From assembly GCA_018064455.1 (NCBI GenBank), contig JAGHVH010000012.1:1-64000 (forward strand): a stretch of DNA of 64,000 nt. The letters are read 5' to 3'. Positions within the stretch are counted from its first letter, which is position 1, and every line of letters begins with the position of its first letter. The notes under the pieces were generated by a model. That model searched no databases. It saw nothing but the letters and a program-made list of their open reading frames with translations, and was not told the DNA's origin. Of this stretch, positions 18,949 to 28,557 are shown piece by piece. This stretch comes from Candidatus Limimonas egerieequi. GTDB lineage: Bacteria; Bacillota; Clostridia; Oscillospirales; Acutalibacteraceae. The position numbers and the translations under genes are program-made.

Positions 18949-20799
18949 CTACTCTTCGAATTGGCTGTTATAGAGGTTTGCATAGAAACCGTTTTTAGCC
19001 ATGAGTTCCTCATGATTACCCTGCTCAACGATATCACCGTCGTTGAGGCAGAGGATGAGGTCTGCGTTCTTGATAGTTGAAAGACGATGGGCAATGATAA
19101 AGCTTGTACGGCCACTCATAAGGTTGTCCATTGCCTCTTGAATCATAATTTCTGTCCTTGTATCAACTGATGAGGTTGCCTCATCGAGAATGAGTACCTT
19201 GGCATTGGAGAGGATTGCACGAGCTATAGTTAAGAGCTGTTTTTGACCAGCGGAGATGTTGTTTGCTTCCTCATTGATCTCCATGTCATATCCGCCAGGG
19301 AGAGTCCTGATGAAGTGGTCAACCTGCGCTGCTTTGGCAGCCTCAATTACCTGCTCGTCCGTTGCTGTGAGTTCGCCATAGCGGATGTTGTCCTTGATAC
19401 TTGCTTGGTAGAGCCAAGTATCCTGTAAAACCATACCGAACTCACGGCGGAGCTCGCCACGGTCAAACTCTGTGATGTTATGTCCATCGACATAGATAGC
19501 GCCATCCTTCAAATCATGGAAGCGCATAAGGAGCTTAACAAGGGTTGTCTTGCCGGCACCTGTCGGGCCAACGATAGCGACCTTCTGACCAGCCTTGACG
19601 TCACAGGAGAAGTCCTTGATAACAATCTTGTCAGTGTCCTCATAACCAAACTTAACGTGGTCAAACTTGATGTCACCCTTGATATTGAGCTCTGCTGCGA
19701 TAGCAGTAGGAGCTGGGTCGTTGATTTCATCCTCATTGAGGAACTCATCAACACGCTCATATGCTGCAACAAGCATCTGGAACTGGTTTGAAATCTGAGC
19801 CACCTGAGAGATTGGCTGTGTAAAGTTTCTTGTATAAGTGATAAATGCCTGGATACCACCGATAGTCATCTTGCCACTCATCGTAAGGCTCGCTCCAAAT
19901 ACTACAACTGCAACATAACCGAGGTTACCGATGAGTGTCATAAATGGATGTACAAGGCCCGAGATAAAGTTGGATTTCCAAGCTGCATCATAGAGCTTTT
20001 CGTTGTCTACGTTAAATGCTTCAATGGCATCCTCTTCGCCATTGAATGCTTTAACTGCAACGTGTCCGCCGTACATCTCCTCTACTTGGCCGTTAACGGC
20101 ACCAAGTACGTTTTGATGGCGGAAGAAGTGCTTTTGAGACCTCTTCATTACAAAGGCCATAACTCCCGCTGAAAGTGGGAGTGTCACAAGTACAACAAGT
20201 GTCAAACGCCAGCTTATTGTAAACATCATAATGAGTACACCAATAAGCGTGATAATAGCACTGATTGCCTGAGACAATGCCTGGTTTAAGTTCTGGTTGA
20301 TTGTATCAACATCGTTTGTAATACGTGAGAGTACATCACCGTAACTTACCCTGTTGAAATAAGCAACTGGAAGACGGTTAATCTTCTCCATAATGCTACG
20401 GCGAAGGTTATATGCAATCTTGGTCGACACACCAGCGATGATAAATCCCTGAAGGTAGTTGAAAATCGAAGATGCACCATAGAGCAAGATGCAATAGAAA
20501 ATGATTTGCAAGATACGGTCAAAGTCAATTCCGCCTGTGCCGGCCGCCATTGCCTTGACGCCATCTGCAAGTGTGTCTGTTGCCATCGCGAGAACCCTTG
20601 GGTTAATGACAGAGAGTACAGTTGCAGCGATGATGAGTATTGCTACTAAAATAATCTTCCACTTAAATGGAGATACAAATTTAAGGAGTCTCTTCATTGA
20701 GCCCTTGAAATCCTTAGGCTTTTCGCCCATTACTATGCCTCTGCGGCCTCCCATTTTTGGAGGTCTCGCAGTGGCTTTAATGTCAGTTGAATTAGCCAT
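18949..20799 (-). CDS. Heterodimeric ABC exporter subunit (catalytic site intact)
   Basis: Exporter half of 616 residues: six-helix membrane domain at about 45-330 followed by an ABC domain. Walker A GPTGAGKTT near 405, signature NISAGQKQL near 505 (variant of LSGGQ) and Walker B VLILDEATSSVD near 526 with the catalytic Glu. Together with the next subunit it forms a BmrCD/LmrCD-type heterodimer exporting drugs, lipids or peptides. The genes overlap by one base. It lacks the C39 peptidase domain needed to process double-glycine peptides. Confidence 0.92.
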   Translation of the reverse strand: MANSTDIKATARPPKMGGRRGIVMGEKPKDFKGSMKRLLKFVSPFKWKIILVAILIIAATVLSVINPRVLAMATDTLADGVKAMAAGTGGIDFDRILQIIFYCILLYGASSIFNYLQGFIIAGVSTKIAYNLRRSIMEKINRLPVAYFNRVSYGDVLSRITNDVDTINQNLNQALSQAISAIITLIGVLIMMFTISWRLTLVVLVTLPLSAGVMAFVMKRSQKHFFRHQNVLGAVNGQVEEMYGGHVAVKAFNGEEDAIEAFNVDNEKLYDAAWKSNFISGLVHPFMTLIGNLGYVAVVVFGASLTMSGKMTIGGIQAFITYTRNFTQPISQVAQISNQFQMLVAAYERVDEFLNEDEINDPAPTAIAAELNIKGDIKFDHVKFGYEDTDKIVIKDFSCDVKAGQKVAIVGPTGAGKTTLVKLLMRFHDLKDGAIYVDGHNITEFDRGELRREFGMVLQDTWLYQASIKDNIRYGELTATDEQVIEAAKAAQVDHFIRTLPGGYDMEINEEANNISAGQKQLLTIARAILSNAKVLILDEATSSVDTRTEIMIQEAMDNLMSGRTSFIIAHRLSTIKNADLILCLNDGDIVEQGNHEELMAKNGFYANLYNSQFEE

Positions 20800-22535
20800 T
20801 ACGCAAGCTCCTCCTTTGATAACTGGGATTCGCAGATTGCTCTGTAGTATGAGCAGGATTCAAGGAGTTCGTCGTGAGTTCCCTTGCCTACTATTTTTCC
20901 CTCATCAAGAACGATAATCTGCTCAGCGTTCATGATGGTTGATACGCGCTGTGCAACAATAAGGATTGTTGCGTTGTCAGCGTCGGTATATTCCTTGAGC
21001 GCGCGACGAAGCGCAGCGTCTGTTTTAAAGTCAAGTGCAGAGAAGCTGTCATCAAAGATATAGATTGGAGGCTTCTTTGCGAGTGCGCGGGCAATTGAAA
21101 GGCGCTGTTTTTGACCACCAGAGACATTTGCGGCGCCTTGGGATACAGGCGACTCAATGCCCTCTGGCTTGTCATAAACGTAAGTTGCCTGCGCAACTTC
21201 GAGGACCTCCCTGATGTCCTCGGTATCGTTACCATACTTAACGTTTGAATCAACTGTGCCCGAGAAAAGTACAGCCTTCTGTGGGACATAGCCAATCGCT
21301 TCACGAAGGTCGTGAAGCTTGACGTCGCGTATGTCCTTGCCATCAATCTTGATTGAACCGCTTGTTACATCGTAAAAGCGTGGGATAAGATTGATGAGCG
21401 TTGACTTGCCAGAACCGGTAGCACCGATAAATGCTGTCGTCTCGCCTGGGCGTGCGACAAATGAGATATCAGAGAGCGCCGCCTCGTTGGCATCACCATA
21501 GTGGAAATCAACGTGGTCAAATTCAACTGTACCTTTGACATCAGTGAGTGACTCTGCGTCTTCCTTATCCTTGATAGAGATCTCTGTATTTAAAATCTCG
21601 GCGATACGGTTTGCAGAAACCTGAGCACGAGGAAGCATTACAAAGATTGCAGATACAAAGAGGAATGAGATGAGGATGTGCTGTGCGTACTGTAAAAAGG
21701 CCATCATATCGCCTATCTGGAGTGTGCCAGCATCGATATAATGTCCACCAATCCATACAATTGCAAGTTGAAGTCCAACCATTGCAATCTGCATAACAGG
21801 TGCCATCAAAACGAGTACACGCTGAACAAAACGCATTGTGAGTGTGAGGTGTGCATTTGCCTCATCAAAGCGCTCCTCCTCGTGCTGCTCATTGGCAAAT
21901 GCACGGATAACGAGCATGCCCGAGAGTTCCTCACGAGATACCAAGTTGAGCTTGTCGACGAGTGTCTGGAGAGATTTAAACTTTGGAAGCACAATAAGGA
22001 GGAGGCCTCCAAGTATTGCGAGTACGATTACAACAGCAAGCGCCGCAACCCAAGCAAGTGACTTACAGAGTTTAACTGCCATAAACACCGAACCTATGGC
22101 CATAAATGGTGCGAAGAGCATCATCTTAAGTCCCATGGTTATAAAGTTTTGAATCTGAGTTACGTCGTTTGTTGTACGCGTGATAAGTGATGCTGTCGAA
22201 AACTTGTCGATCTCGGAATTTGAAAATTCATTTACCCTTGCAAAGAGGTCACGACGTATAGTTTTAGATGCACCAGTCGCAACTCTGATTGCAAAAAAGC
22301 TCGAGCCAATACTGCATGCTACTGAGAGCACTGAAAGCAGGAGCATGTCAATGCCTATCTCCTTGATACAGGCATACTTTTCCTCTGCCGAACTGTCTGA
22401 TAATATTCCCCTATCAACTATCTCACTCATGAGGTTTGGGAGGCTAAGCTCCGTATAAACCTGACCTACGAGAAAAGCGATTGAGAGGATAATTATCGGA
22501 ATATAGGGCTTGAGATAACTTAATACCTTCTTCAA
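20799..22535 (-). CDS. Heterodimeric ABC exporter subunit (degenerate site)
   Basis: Exporter half of 578 residues with membrane domain at about 10-310, Walker A GATGSGKST near 372, signature NVSGGQKQR near 471 and Walker B IYIFDDSFSALD near 492. The Asp where the catalytic Glu would stand makes one of the two ATP sites non-canonical, the mark of heterodimeric exporters. It lies 12 bases after alr and overlaps its partner. Confidence 0.92.
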   Translation of the reverse strand: MKKVLSYLKPYIPIIILSIAFLVGQVYTELSLPNLMSEIVDRGILSDSSAEEKYACIKEIGIDMLLLSVLSVACSIGSSFFAIRVATGASKTIRRDLFARVNEFSNSEIDKFSTASLITRTTNDVTQIQNFITMGLKMMLFAPFMAIGSVFMAVKLCKSLAWVAALAVVIVLAILGGLLLIVLPKFKSLQTLVDKLNLVSREELSGMLVIRAFANEQHEEERFDEANAHLTLTMRFVQRVLVLMAPVMQIAMVGLQLAIVWIGGHYIDAGTLQIGDMMAFLQYAQHILISFLFVSAIFVMLPRAQVSANRIAEILNTEISIKDKEDAESLTDVKGTVEFDHVDFHYGDANEAALSDISFVARPGETTAFIGATGSGKSTLINLIPRFYDVTSGSIKIDGKDIRDVKLHDLREAIGYVPQKAVLFSGTVDSNVKYGNDTEDIREVLEVAQATYVYDKPEGIESPVSQGAANVSGGQKQRLSIARALAKKPPIYIFDDSFSALDFKTDAALRRALKEYTDADNATILIVAQRVSTIMNAEQIIVLDEGKIVGKGTHDELLESCSYYRAICESQLSKEELA

Positions 22536-22547
22536 TTTACCTTACCT

Positions 22548-23669
22548 CTAATACTTATAAATGCGTGGAACACGTTTGTTGATTCCACAGATGATTTCGT
22601 AGTTGATAGTACCAGCAAGTGCTGCTATCTCATCTACTGTAATTTCATTTTCACCCTGTTTGCCGATTAATACGACTTCGTCACCCTGCTTAACATCTGG
22701 CACGCTTGTCACATCGACCATCAACTGGTCCATACAAACGCGTCCAACAATTGGAGCATAGTGACCATTAATGAGCACTCTACCAGAATTTGAAAGTGCT
22801 CTTGGATAACCGTCGCCATATCCTACTGGGATAGTGGCGATTTTAGCAGGTCCACTTGTCTCGTAAGTTGAGCCATAGCTTACTTTGAAGCCAGCGCCAA
22901 CTTCCTTGACATAAGCCACATGAGAAACGAGTTCAAGTGCTGGAGTAAGTCCAATCGACTTGTCCACTTCGTTGCTTGGATAGAGGCCATAGATAATGAT
23001 GCCTGCGCGAACCATATTGTCATAGTTGCGATTGAATTCGAGTACACCTGCCGAGTTACAGATATGTCTTATCGCAAAGTGATATCCTTCTGCCTCGAGC
23101 TCATCAACAAAGTTCTCAAAGAGCTCTGCCTGACCACAAGCTGCAGTCTTGTCAGACTCATCAGCTGTTGCGAAATGTGTAAAGATACCCTCTACCTCAA
23201 TAAATGGAAGTGAGAATATTTCCTTTATCTCCTCTTTTGCAGAGGCTGATGGAATAAAGCCAATACGGCCCATACCTGTATCGAGCTTGATATGAATCTT
23301 GGCTGGCTTGCCACGCTTCATTGCATAGTCCGCAATCATACGAGCACTCTCAAGCGAGAATACAGTGGATGTGACATTGTAATCAATAACATCCTGCAAA
23401 TCGTTTGGGAAAACATAGCCCAAAATCAAGATAGGGTTGCGTATACCAGAGGCGCGGAGTTCACGTGCCTCATCAATGGTCGCAACTGCAAAGGCATAGA
23501 CACCGATCTCGTTGAGAACATGCGCCATTGCCACAGCGCCATGGCCATAGCCGTCAGTCTTTACTACAGCGAGTACTTTGACGTCTGGGCCTACCTTATC
23601 TTTGATTTTCTGAATATTGTCAGAGATAGCCGCAAGGTCAACACCGACATAAATTCTTGAAGGATTCAT
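22548..23669 (-). CDS. alr: Alanine racemase
   Basis: PLP enzyme of 373 residues that makes D-alanine for the cell wall. The PLP lysine is in VLAVVKTDGYGHGA near residue 35 (VKxxxYGHG motif), and the catalytic tyrosine region is FKVSYGSTYET near 255. The ATG at 23669 follows AGGAGGG; a TTG five codons upstream overlaps that ribosome site and is less likely. It heads the operon with the ABC exporter and the EamA transporter. Confidence 0.96.
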   Translation of the reverse strand: MNPSRIYVGVDLAAISDNIQKIKDKVGPDVKVLAVVKTDGYGHGAVAMAHVLNEIGVYAFAVATIDEARELRASGIRNPILILGYVFPNDLQDVIDYNVTSTVFSLESARMIADYAMKRGKPAKIHIKLDTGMGRIGFIPSASAKEEIKEIFSLPFIEVEGIFTHFATADESDKTAACGQAELFENFVDELEAEGYHFAIRHICNSAGVLEFNRNYDNMVRAGIIIYGLYPSNEVDKSIGLTPALELVSHVAYVKEVGAGFKVSYGSTYETSGPAKIATIPVGYGDGYPRALSNSGRVLINGHYAPIVGRVCMDQLMVDVTSVPDVKQGDEVVLIGKQGENEITVDEIAALAGTINYEIICGINKRVPRIYKY

Positions 23670-23752
23670 ACATACCCTCCTCAAAATGCAAATTAACTAA
23701 AATATTATAATATAATACCTTTAAAAAGTAAATGAATTGCAAAAACAAATAA

Positions 23753-23786
23753 AAAAAGCGAGCTCTGTTGAGCCCGCCCTTTTAAC
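23753..23786 (-). terminator. Terminator of the rplU-rpmA operon
   Basis: Minus-strand GCGGGCTC / GAGCTCGC hairpin, one mismatch, followed by seven T. Confidence 0.8.
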
Positions 23787-23789
23787 TAA

Positions 23790-24053
23790 TTACTGTTCGT
23801 CTACTGCGTAAACGGAAACCTTTTTACGATCCTTGCCGAGACGCTCAAACTTAACGCGTCCGTCGATCTTTGCGAAGAGTGTGTCATCTGAACCCTTACC
23901 AACGTTGTTGCCTGGGTGGATGTGTGTTCCTCTCTGCTTTACAAGGATGTTGCCTGCAAGAACGTACTGACCGTCTGCACGCTTAACGCCGAGGCGTTTT
24001 GACTCTGAGTCACGACCATTTCTGGTAGAACCCATACCTTTCTTATGTGCCAT
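23790..24053 (-). CDS. rpmA: Ribosomal protein L27
   Basis: 87-residue 50S protein whose N-terminus reaches the peptidyl-transferase centre. The protein starts directly [16 protein letters not shown]. Most Firmicutes carry an N-terminal extension ending LQFFA that is removed by the protease Prp; here in-frame codons upstream reach a TAA within three codons, so no extension is encoded. It follows rplU by 19 bases with no prp gene between them. Confidence 0.98.
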   Translation of the reverse strand: MAHKKGMGSTRNGRDSESKRLGVKRADGQYVLAGNILVKQRGTHIHPGNNVGKGSDDTLFAKIDGRVKFERLGKDRKKVSVYAVDEQ

Positions 24054-24072
24054 AGAAACTTACACTCCCTTC

Positions 24073-24615
24073 TTATTCAGCCTTAGTTGTCTTCTTTGCT
24101 GGAGCCTTTTTCTCAGCAGCTGGCTTCTTTTCAGCAGCAGCCTTCTTTGGAGCAGCAGCCTTCTTTGGAGCAGCAGCCTTCTTTTCAGCAGCTGGCTTCT
24201 TCTCAGCAGCAGCCTTTGGAGCAGCAGCCTTCTTTGGAGCAGCAGCCTTCTTCTCAGCAGCTGGCTTAGCTTCAGCTTTATCAGCAGCTGGTGCCTTTGC
24301 AGCCTTCTCAGCGATCTTTACGATTTCAAGCTGTGTGTATGGCTGACGATGGCCCATCTTACGTTTTTCATTCTTCTTTGGCTTGTAAGTCATTACAAGT
24401 ACTTTCTTTGCCTTGCCGTTCTTGAGAGCCTTTGCTTCAACAGCTGCACCCTTAACATAAGGAGTACCAACCTTGATGCCCTTGTCAGAACCAATAGCAA
24501 GAACCTTGTCAAGTGTTACCTTAGCGTCTGCTTCTACGTCGAGCTTTTCAACGAAGATGATGTCGCCTTCAGAAACCTTGTACTGTTTTCCGCCTGTTTC
24601 TACAACTGCGTACAT
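24073..24615 (-). CDS. rplU: Ribosomal protein L21 with long Ala/Lys tail
   Basis: The first 104 residues are an L21 domain ([17 protein letters not shown] at the start; [16 protein letters not shown] near 86-101). Usual L21 is about 100-105 residues, but this one continues for about 76 more residues made of [14 protein letters not shown]-type repeats. The tail is very basic and probably unstructured, like histone H1 or some Mycobacterium/Actinobacterial extensions, and may contact RNA. The start is well placed after AAAAAGGAATG. Operon with rpmA. Confidence 0.95.
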   Translation of the reverse strand: MYAVVETGGKQYKVSEGDIIFVEKLDVEADAKVTLDKVLAIGSDKGIKVGTPYVKGAAVEAKALKNGKAKKVLVMTYKPKKNEKRKMGHRQPYTQLEIVKIAEKAAKAPAADKAEAKPAAEKKAAAPKKAAAPKAAAEKKPAAEKKAAAPKKAAAPKKAAAEKKPAAEKKAPAKKTTKAE

Positions 24616-24712
24616 GTGTTTTCATTCCTTTTTATAAGTCTCGCTACGATGGGTGAAATTGCTTTACTTATGGGCTTTTGTGGGCCCACCCAGAATATGC
24701 GGCAACGTGTAT
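24616..24712 (-). ncRNA. Putative L21 leader RNA
   Basis: The rplU 5' leader can form nested stems: GGGTG with CACCC around an inner TGGGC / GCCCA hairpin. It has the place and shape of the Firmicutes L21 leader, thought to mediate autogenous control by L21. Assignment is by position and fold only. Confidence 0.55.
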
Positions 24713-24739
24713 TATAACACGCGTAATAAAAGGAGTCAA
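24711..24739 (-). promoter_or_regulatory. Sigma-A promoter of rplU-rpmA
   Basis: Minus-strand TTGACT (plus 24734-24739) and TATAAT (plus 24711-24716) at 17 bases. The -35 box lies inside the stem of the preceding terminator. Confidence 0.8.
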
Positions 24740-24763
24740 GAAAAAACTTGACTCCCTTTTTAG
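24728..24763 (-). terminator. Terminator after the Lys-rich gene
   Basis: Minus-strand GGAGTCAAG / CTTGACTCC hairpin followed by TTTTATT; it doubles as part of the rplU promoter. Confidence 0.8.
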
Positions 24764-24767
24764 TAAA

Positions 24768-25034
24768 TTATAAACGGCCGAGTGCCTTTCTCTTCTGCTT
24801 AACCTTCTTCTTGTTGAAGAACTGCTTTTTGAGAACCTTCTTGATTTTCTTCTGAGTTTTAGCTTTTTTCTTGGCCTTTTTCTTAGCTTTTACTGCTGCT
24901 TCTGCTGCAATCTTAGCCTTTTTCTTTTCTTCCTCTGCCTTTTTCTCAGCTTCGCGCTTTTCAGCCTTAGCCTTGGCTTTGAGTTCCTTTTTAGAAAGCT
25001 CAAGAACTTCCTCATTCTTTTTCTTCTTGCTCAT
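24768..25034 (-). CDS. Lysine/alanine-rich small basic protein
   Basis: 88 residues, with more than a third Lys and many Ala and Glu (KKAEEEKKKAKIAAEAAVKA). It should form a long helix or coiled coil to about residue 60, then a basic tail KKKVKQKRKALGRL. No family is recognised. It starts inside the 3' end of lgt (23-base overlap) with GAGGAG about 10 bases upstream and ends before a clear terminator, which supports a real gene. Composition resembles the L21 tail, so nucleic-acid or ribosome binding is a guess. Confidence 0.55.
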   Translation of the reverse strand: MSKKKKNEEVLELSKKELKAKAKAEKREAEKKAEEEKKKAKIAAEAAVKAKKKAKKKAKTQKKIKKVLKKQFFNKKKVKQKRKALGRL

Positions 25035-25932
25035 CGCTATCTATCTCCTCTGTGACAAAATCAGTTGTCTTATGTCTTACCAAGTTCACAATTAATATTA
25101 CCAAACATACCACACAAAGTGCAATAGATAAAATCTGTGAAACTCTAATATCTGTTCCTGGGAAGTAGAGGCTGTCGGTACGGAAGCCCTCTACGATACC
25201 GCGCTCAAGGCCATACCATGCGCCATATGTGAGCGCGATTTGGCCGCGGTACTTCCTGTGATTCCTGAAAAGGAAGTAGAGAAGTACAAAGCCAATGATG
25301 CACCAGAGTGACTCATAGAGGAACGTTGGGTGCACACCCTCATATGGGTCTACAGTCATATGGTGCTCCACCATAAAGTCCTGATGCTCAATCAAATACT
25401 CAGTCGTTTTATCACTGAGCATTCCCCATGGGAGTGTTGTGTTATATCCAAACGCCTCTTGGTTTGTAAAGTTACCCCAGCGGCCCATACCTTGGCCGAT
25501 TAAGAAACCGACGGAGGCCAAATCCAAGCAATCAAGAACAGGAAGTTTGCGAACCTTGCAAACTATTGCCGATGCAATGATTGCGCCAATTACGCCTCCG
25601 TATATAGCGAGGCCTCCCTCGCTAATGTTTAGTATGTGCGACGGATTTGCAAGATAGTAGTCAAGATTGAAGAGGACGTAGTAAGCACGTGCACCAATGA
25701 TGCCACCAACTGTGCCCCAGATGATTGCGTCATAAAGTGCGTCCACATCAATCTTGGCACGCTTTGCAAGCTTGGTACAAAATACAAGTGCTAGCAAGTA
25801 TCCTGTAGCAATCAAAACGCCGTACCACTTAATTGAAAAATCCATCGAACCTATCGAAAAATCAACAAGTGTGGATGGGATTGAAAATCCACGTTTTATC
25901 GCATTGAAATATACAACGGTGTAATCACTCAT
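25012..25932 (-). CDS. lgt: Prolipoprotein diacylglyceryl transferase
   Basis: Integral membrane enzyme of 306 residues that puts diacylglycerol on the lipobox cysteine of lipoproteins. The Lgt motif GRWGNFTNQEAFG near residue 139-151 and the N-terminal region WYGVLIATGYLLA near 35-47 are present. The ATG at 25932 follows AAAGGAG; the longer reading frame upstream overlaps the peptidase gene. The acidic C-terminal tail (EEIDSDEQEEKE) is longer than usual. Substrates in this window include the lipoproteins at 2233, 17204 and 40029. Confidence 0.95.
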   Translation of the reverse strand: MSDYTVVYFNAIKRGFSIPSTLVDFSIGSMDFSIKWYGVLIATGYLLALVFCTKLAKRAKIDVDALYDAIIWGTVGGIIGARAYYVLFNLDYYLANPSHILNISEGGLAIYGGVIGAIIASAIVCKVRKLPVLDCLDLASVGFLIGQGMGRWGNFTNQEAFGYNTTLPWGMLSDKTTEYLIEHQDFMVEHHMTVDPYEGVHPTFLYESLWCIIGFVLLYFLFRNHRKYRGQIALTYGAWYGLERGIVEGFRTDSLYFPGTDIRVSQILSIALCVVCLVILIVNLVRHKTTDFVTEEIDSDEQEEKE

Positions 25933-25936
25933 ATTA

Positions 25937-27187
25937 TTACTCCTTTGGTAAAACAACTGACAGTGTACAGTTGTTGACATCGAACTGTTCCTTAAGTCTC
26001 TCGTTTGCTTCTTCTAATGTGATTGACTTATAAACATCAATCTCATCAAAGAGTTTAAAGCCCTCAAAGCTTGAGAGTACAAGCTCATTTGCGAGGCCGT
26101 CAATATCGTTGTAGTCCATAATTGCACGGCCGTAATGAGAGCGACGAACGCGTTCAAAGTCATCTTCGTTGATGCCATTTGCTATGACATCTTTGATGCG
26201 AAGTTTGATTTCCTCTGCAACGTACTGTGGTTCACGGCTGTCGCCCGTAAACATTGTCAAACGGAAACCAGGACCTGTGAAATACTCACCGCCAAAGCTT
26301 GGTGAGATGTATCCATCATCAAGGAGTTTGTTATAGAACTCTGTTGTCTCACCAAAGACACAATCAAGAATCAAAGTTGAGAGAAGTTTCTCTCGAAGAC
26401 TTGGTCTCTCATCATAGGTTGGTTCCTTAAATCCAAGTGCGAACTGTGGCATGGCAACTGCCATGTGCTCCTCGATATAGGCCTGGCCCACCTCATATGG
26501 CTCGTCAAAGTGACGAGTTACACGTGCGCCAGATGCCTTATCCGTACCGAGCACCTCGTCCACCACAGCGAGCACTTCCTCTACGCTTGTGTTACCCACA
26601 CAAGCGAGTGCCATATTGCCAAGGCTGTAAAACTTATCAATGCAGGAGTAGAGCATATCAGCGGTGATGTCCGCAATGCTCTCAACTGTACCAGCGATAT
26701 CGATGCGAACTGGATGCTTTTGATAAGCGGCACGAAGGAGGTTGAAAAGGACCTGCCATGATGGCTCATCCTGGTACATCCTAATCTCTTGACCGATGAT
26801 GCCCTGTTCCTTCCTTACTGTCTCCTCAGTGAAGTAAGGATGGGTAACAAAGTCGAGCAAAATCTTGAGGTTTTCCTTAAAGTTATCACCGCAGGAAAAG
26901 AGGTAGCATGTCCTATCAAATGTTGTATATGCATTCGCATTTGCACCTGTCTGCGCAAAGAGCTGGAATGCATCAACCTCATCGGATTCAAAGAGTTTGT
27001 GCTCCAAAAAATGTGCTGTGCCGTTTGGGATGCCATCGGCATCTATTGAACCATAATCAGTCCCAAAAATGGCATATGTAGAGGAGTATCCTGTCTTTGG
27101 ATAGACAAATATCTTGAGTCCTGTGTCGTGTGTAATCTCGAAGTATGAGCTATCAAGCAACTCATTCTTAATCTCACGTAATTCCAT
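25937..27187 (-). CDS. M16 family peptidase, YfmH-like
   Basis: 416-residue zinc-peptidase-fold protein with an intact inverted zinc motif HFLEHKLFES near residue 60 (HxxEH), and the distal Glu expected about 75 residues later. In Bacillus the YfmF-YfmH pair is linked to the 5-aminopentanol modification of elongation factor P; it is also commonly annotated as a processing peptidase pair. It directly follows its partner (27187-28461) with end-to-end contact and precedes lgt. Confidence 0.88.
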   Translation of the reverse strand: MELREIKNELLDSSYFEITHDTGLKIFVYPKTGYSSTYAIFGTDYGSIDADGIPNGTAHFLEHKLFESDEVDAFQLFAQTGANANAYTTFDRTCYLFSCGDNFKENLKILLDFVTHPYFTEETVRKEQGIIGQEIRMYQDEPSWQVLFNLLRAAYQKHPVRIDIAGTVESIADITADMLYSCIDKFYSLGNMALACVGNTSVEEVLAVVDEVLGTDKASGARVTRHFDEPYEVGQAYIEEHMAVAMPQFALGFKEPTYDERPSLREKLLSTLILDCVFGETTEFYNKLLDDGYISPSFGGEYFTGPGFRLTMFTGDSREPQYVAEEIKLRIKDVIANGINEDDFERVRRSHYGRAIMDYNDIDGLANELVLSSFEGFKLFDEIDVYKSITLEEANERLKEQFDVNNCTLSVVLPKE

Positions 27188-28461
27188 TACTCTACCTCCT
27201 CTTTTCCGATGAGAAGATATATCGTATCAAGGGTTACAGCAGCTGCTGCCTCCTTGACCTCATCAAGTGTTATCGCATTGATGCGCTCAGCGTGTTGCTC
27301 TGGTGTCTCAATCTCGTCATCCATGATCTGTGAGAAGAGCCATCCATCAATGTCCTCAGGTGTGTCGCACACTGTCTTGCTCGTATCGATAATCGAACGC
27401 TTAGACATCATAAGGTCGTCCTCTGTAGCATTTTCAGCGACATATTTCAGCTGGTTTTGAATCTCAACTATCGCTGTCTCTGCGTTCTCGTTTTCGATAC
27501 CGCTCTGAACTACGATAAAGCCCTTGTTTTTGAAAACACGAGCTGAGCAGTAATAGCAAAGGCTCATCTGCTCACGAACTACAGAGAAGAGACGGCTGTA
27601 TGTGCCACCGCCAAAGAGGTCGCACATAACCTTGATCTTTGGATAGTCAGACTCATCCATCATACCCGCTCTAAATCCCATTACGAGCTTGCCCTGATTT
27701 ACTACCAACTCCTCCTCAACACGGCGAGGCTCATCTGCCTCATACTGTACAGAGGTAAAGAGCATAACAGGGTTACGCTCGATACTGTCAAGGTAGGATG
27801 AGAGCAAATCAGCGACAGCAGTCGCGTCAACCGAGCCGGCAATATTGACTTGGATGCGACCGCTTGTAATAGCAGCCTTGTAGGCGCTATAGAGCGACTC
27901 GCATGTAACAGAGGCAATTCCCTCCTCTGTACCAAGTACATTGGATGCATATGGCTCACCAGCAAACATCTCCTCAATCATACGATTGAGTGCGTATCTG
28001 CGCTTGTCGTTTTTCTCAGTTATGAGGCGCTCGATAGCAAGTCTGCGCTCGGCCTCAACCTCTGACTCCAAAAACGCATCGCCAGATACGTTTGGACTGA
28101 ATATTACATCAAACAAAAGCTTGGCGCATGAGAGCAAGATGTCCTCATCATCAAATGAGAACTTGTTGCCTATCATAGACATTGCAATGCGGAGCACAAG
28201 GCTGTCTCCATACTTTGCAACTGATGGTGTAAGTGTCGCACCGTAAAGGGACGCAAGCTTTTTGTTAAGTTCAAGATATGATGGATATTCCTTGGTTGAA
28301 CGGTTCAAAATAAATGGAATCATAGTGTTGTTGCTGACACTATTTGGGTCAAGTGGAACCGCAATGTTAAAGGATATCCTGCCAGTTGTAAAACGGTCTG
28401 TCTCATACGAGCAGACACGTACGCCACTGGCAACTTCTACTGTTGTGAATGTATTTTTCAT
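27187..28461 (-). CDS. M16-like protein lacking zinc ligands, YfmF-like
   Basis: 424-residue partner of the YfmH-like peptidase. It has the M16 fold features (MGFRAGMMDESDYPKIKVMCDLFGGGTYSRLF near 228-260) but no HxxEH motif in the N-terminal region, as expected for the non-catalytic half of M16 heterodimers. First gene of the operon yfmF-yfmH-lgt-Lys-rich protein. Confidence 0.88.
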   Translation of the reverse strand: MKNTFTTVEVASGVRVCSYETDRFTTGRISFNIAVPLDPNSVSNNTMIPFILNRSTKEYPSYLELNKKLASLYGATLTPSVAKYGDSLVLRIAMSMIGNKFSFDDEDILLSCAKLLFDVIFSPNVSGDAFLESEVEAERRLAIERLITEKNDKRRYALNRMIEEMFAGEPYASNVLGTEEGIASVTCESLYSAYKAAITSGRIQVNIAGSVDATAVADLLSSYLDSIERNPVMLFTSVQYEADEPRRVEEELVVNQGKLVMGFRAGMMDESDYPKIKVMCDLFGGGTYSRLFSVVREQMSLCYYCSARVFKNKGFIVVQSGIENENAETAIVEIQNQLKYVAENATEDDLMMSKRSIIDTSKTVCDTPEDIDGWLFSQIMDDEIETPEQHAERINAITLDEVKEAAAAVTLDTIYLLIGKEEVE

Positions 28462-28557
28462 AATACACTCCTCTTCCCTAAAAATATAATAAAGATTTTA
28501 TCACAAAGTTTGATACTTTACCATAGTTTTGATATAATCTTAAATGAGGTGTTTTTA

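Noticed and set aside
24087-24269. Plus-strand ORF rich in Ser/Gln/Leu/Pro
   Set aside because: It is the antisense of the repetitive L21 tail and shows repeats only for that reason.
24768-25034. Lys-rich ORF as a chance low-complexity frame
   Set aside because: Kept as a gene because it has a ribosome site, does not fully overlap lgt and ends at a terminator, but with low confidence.
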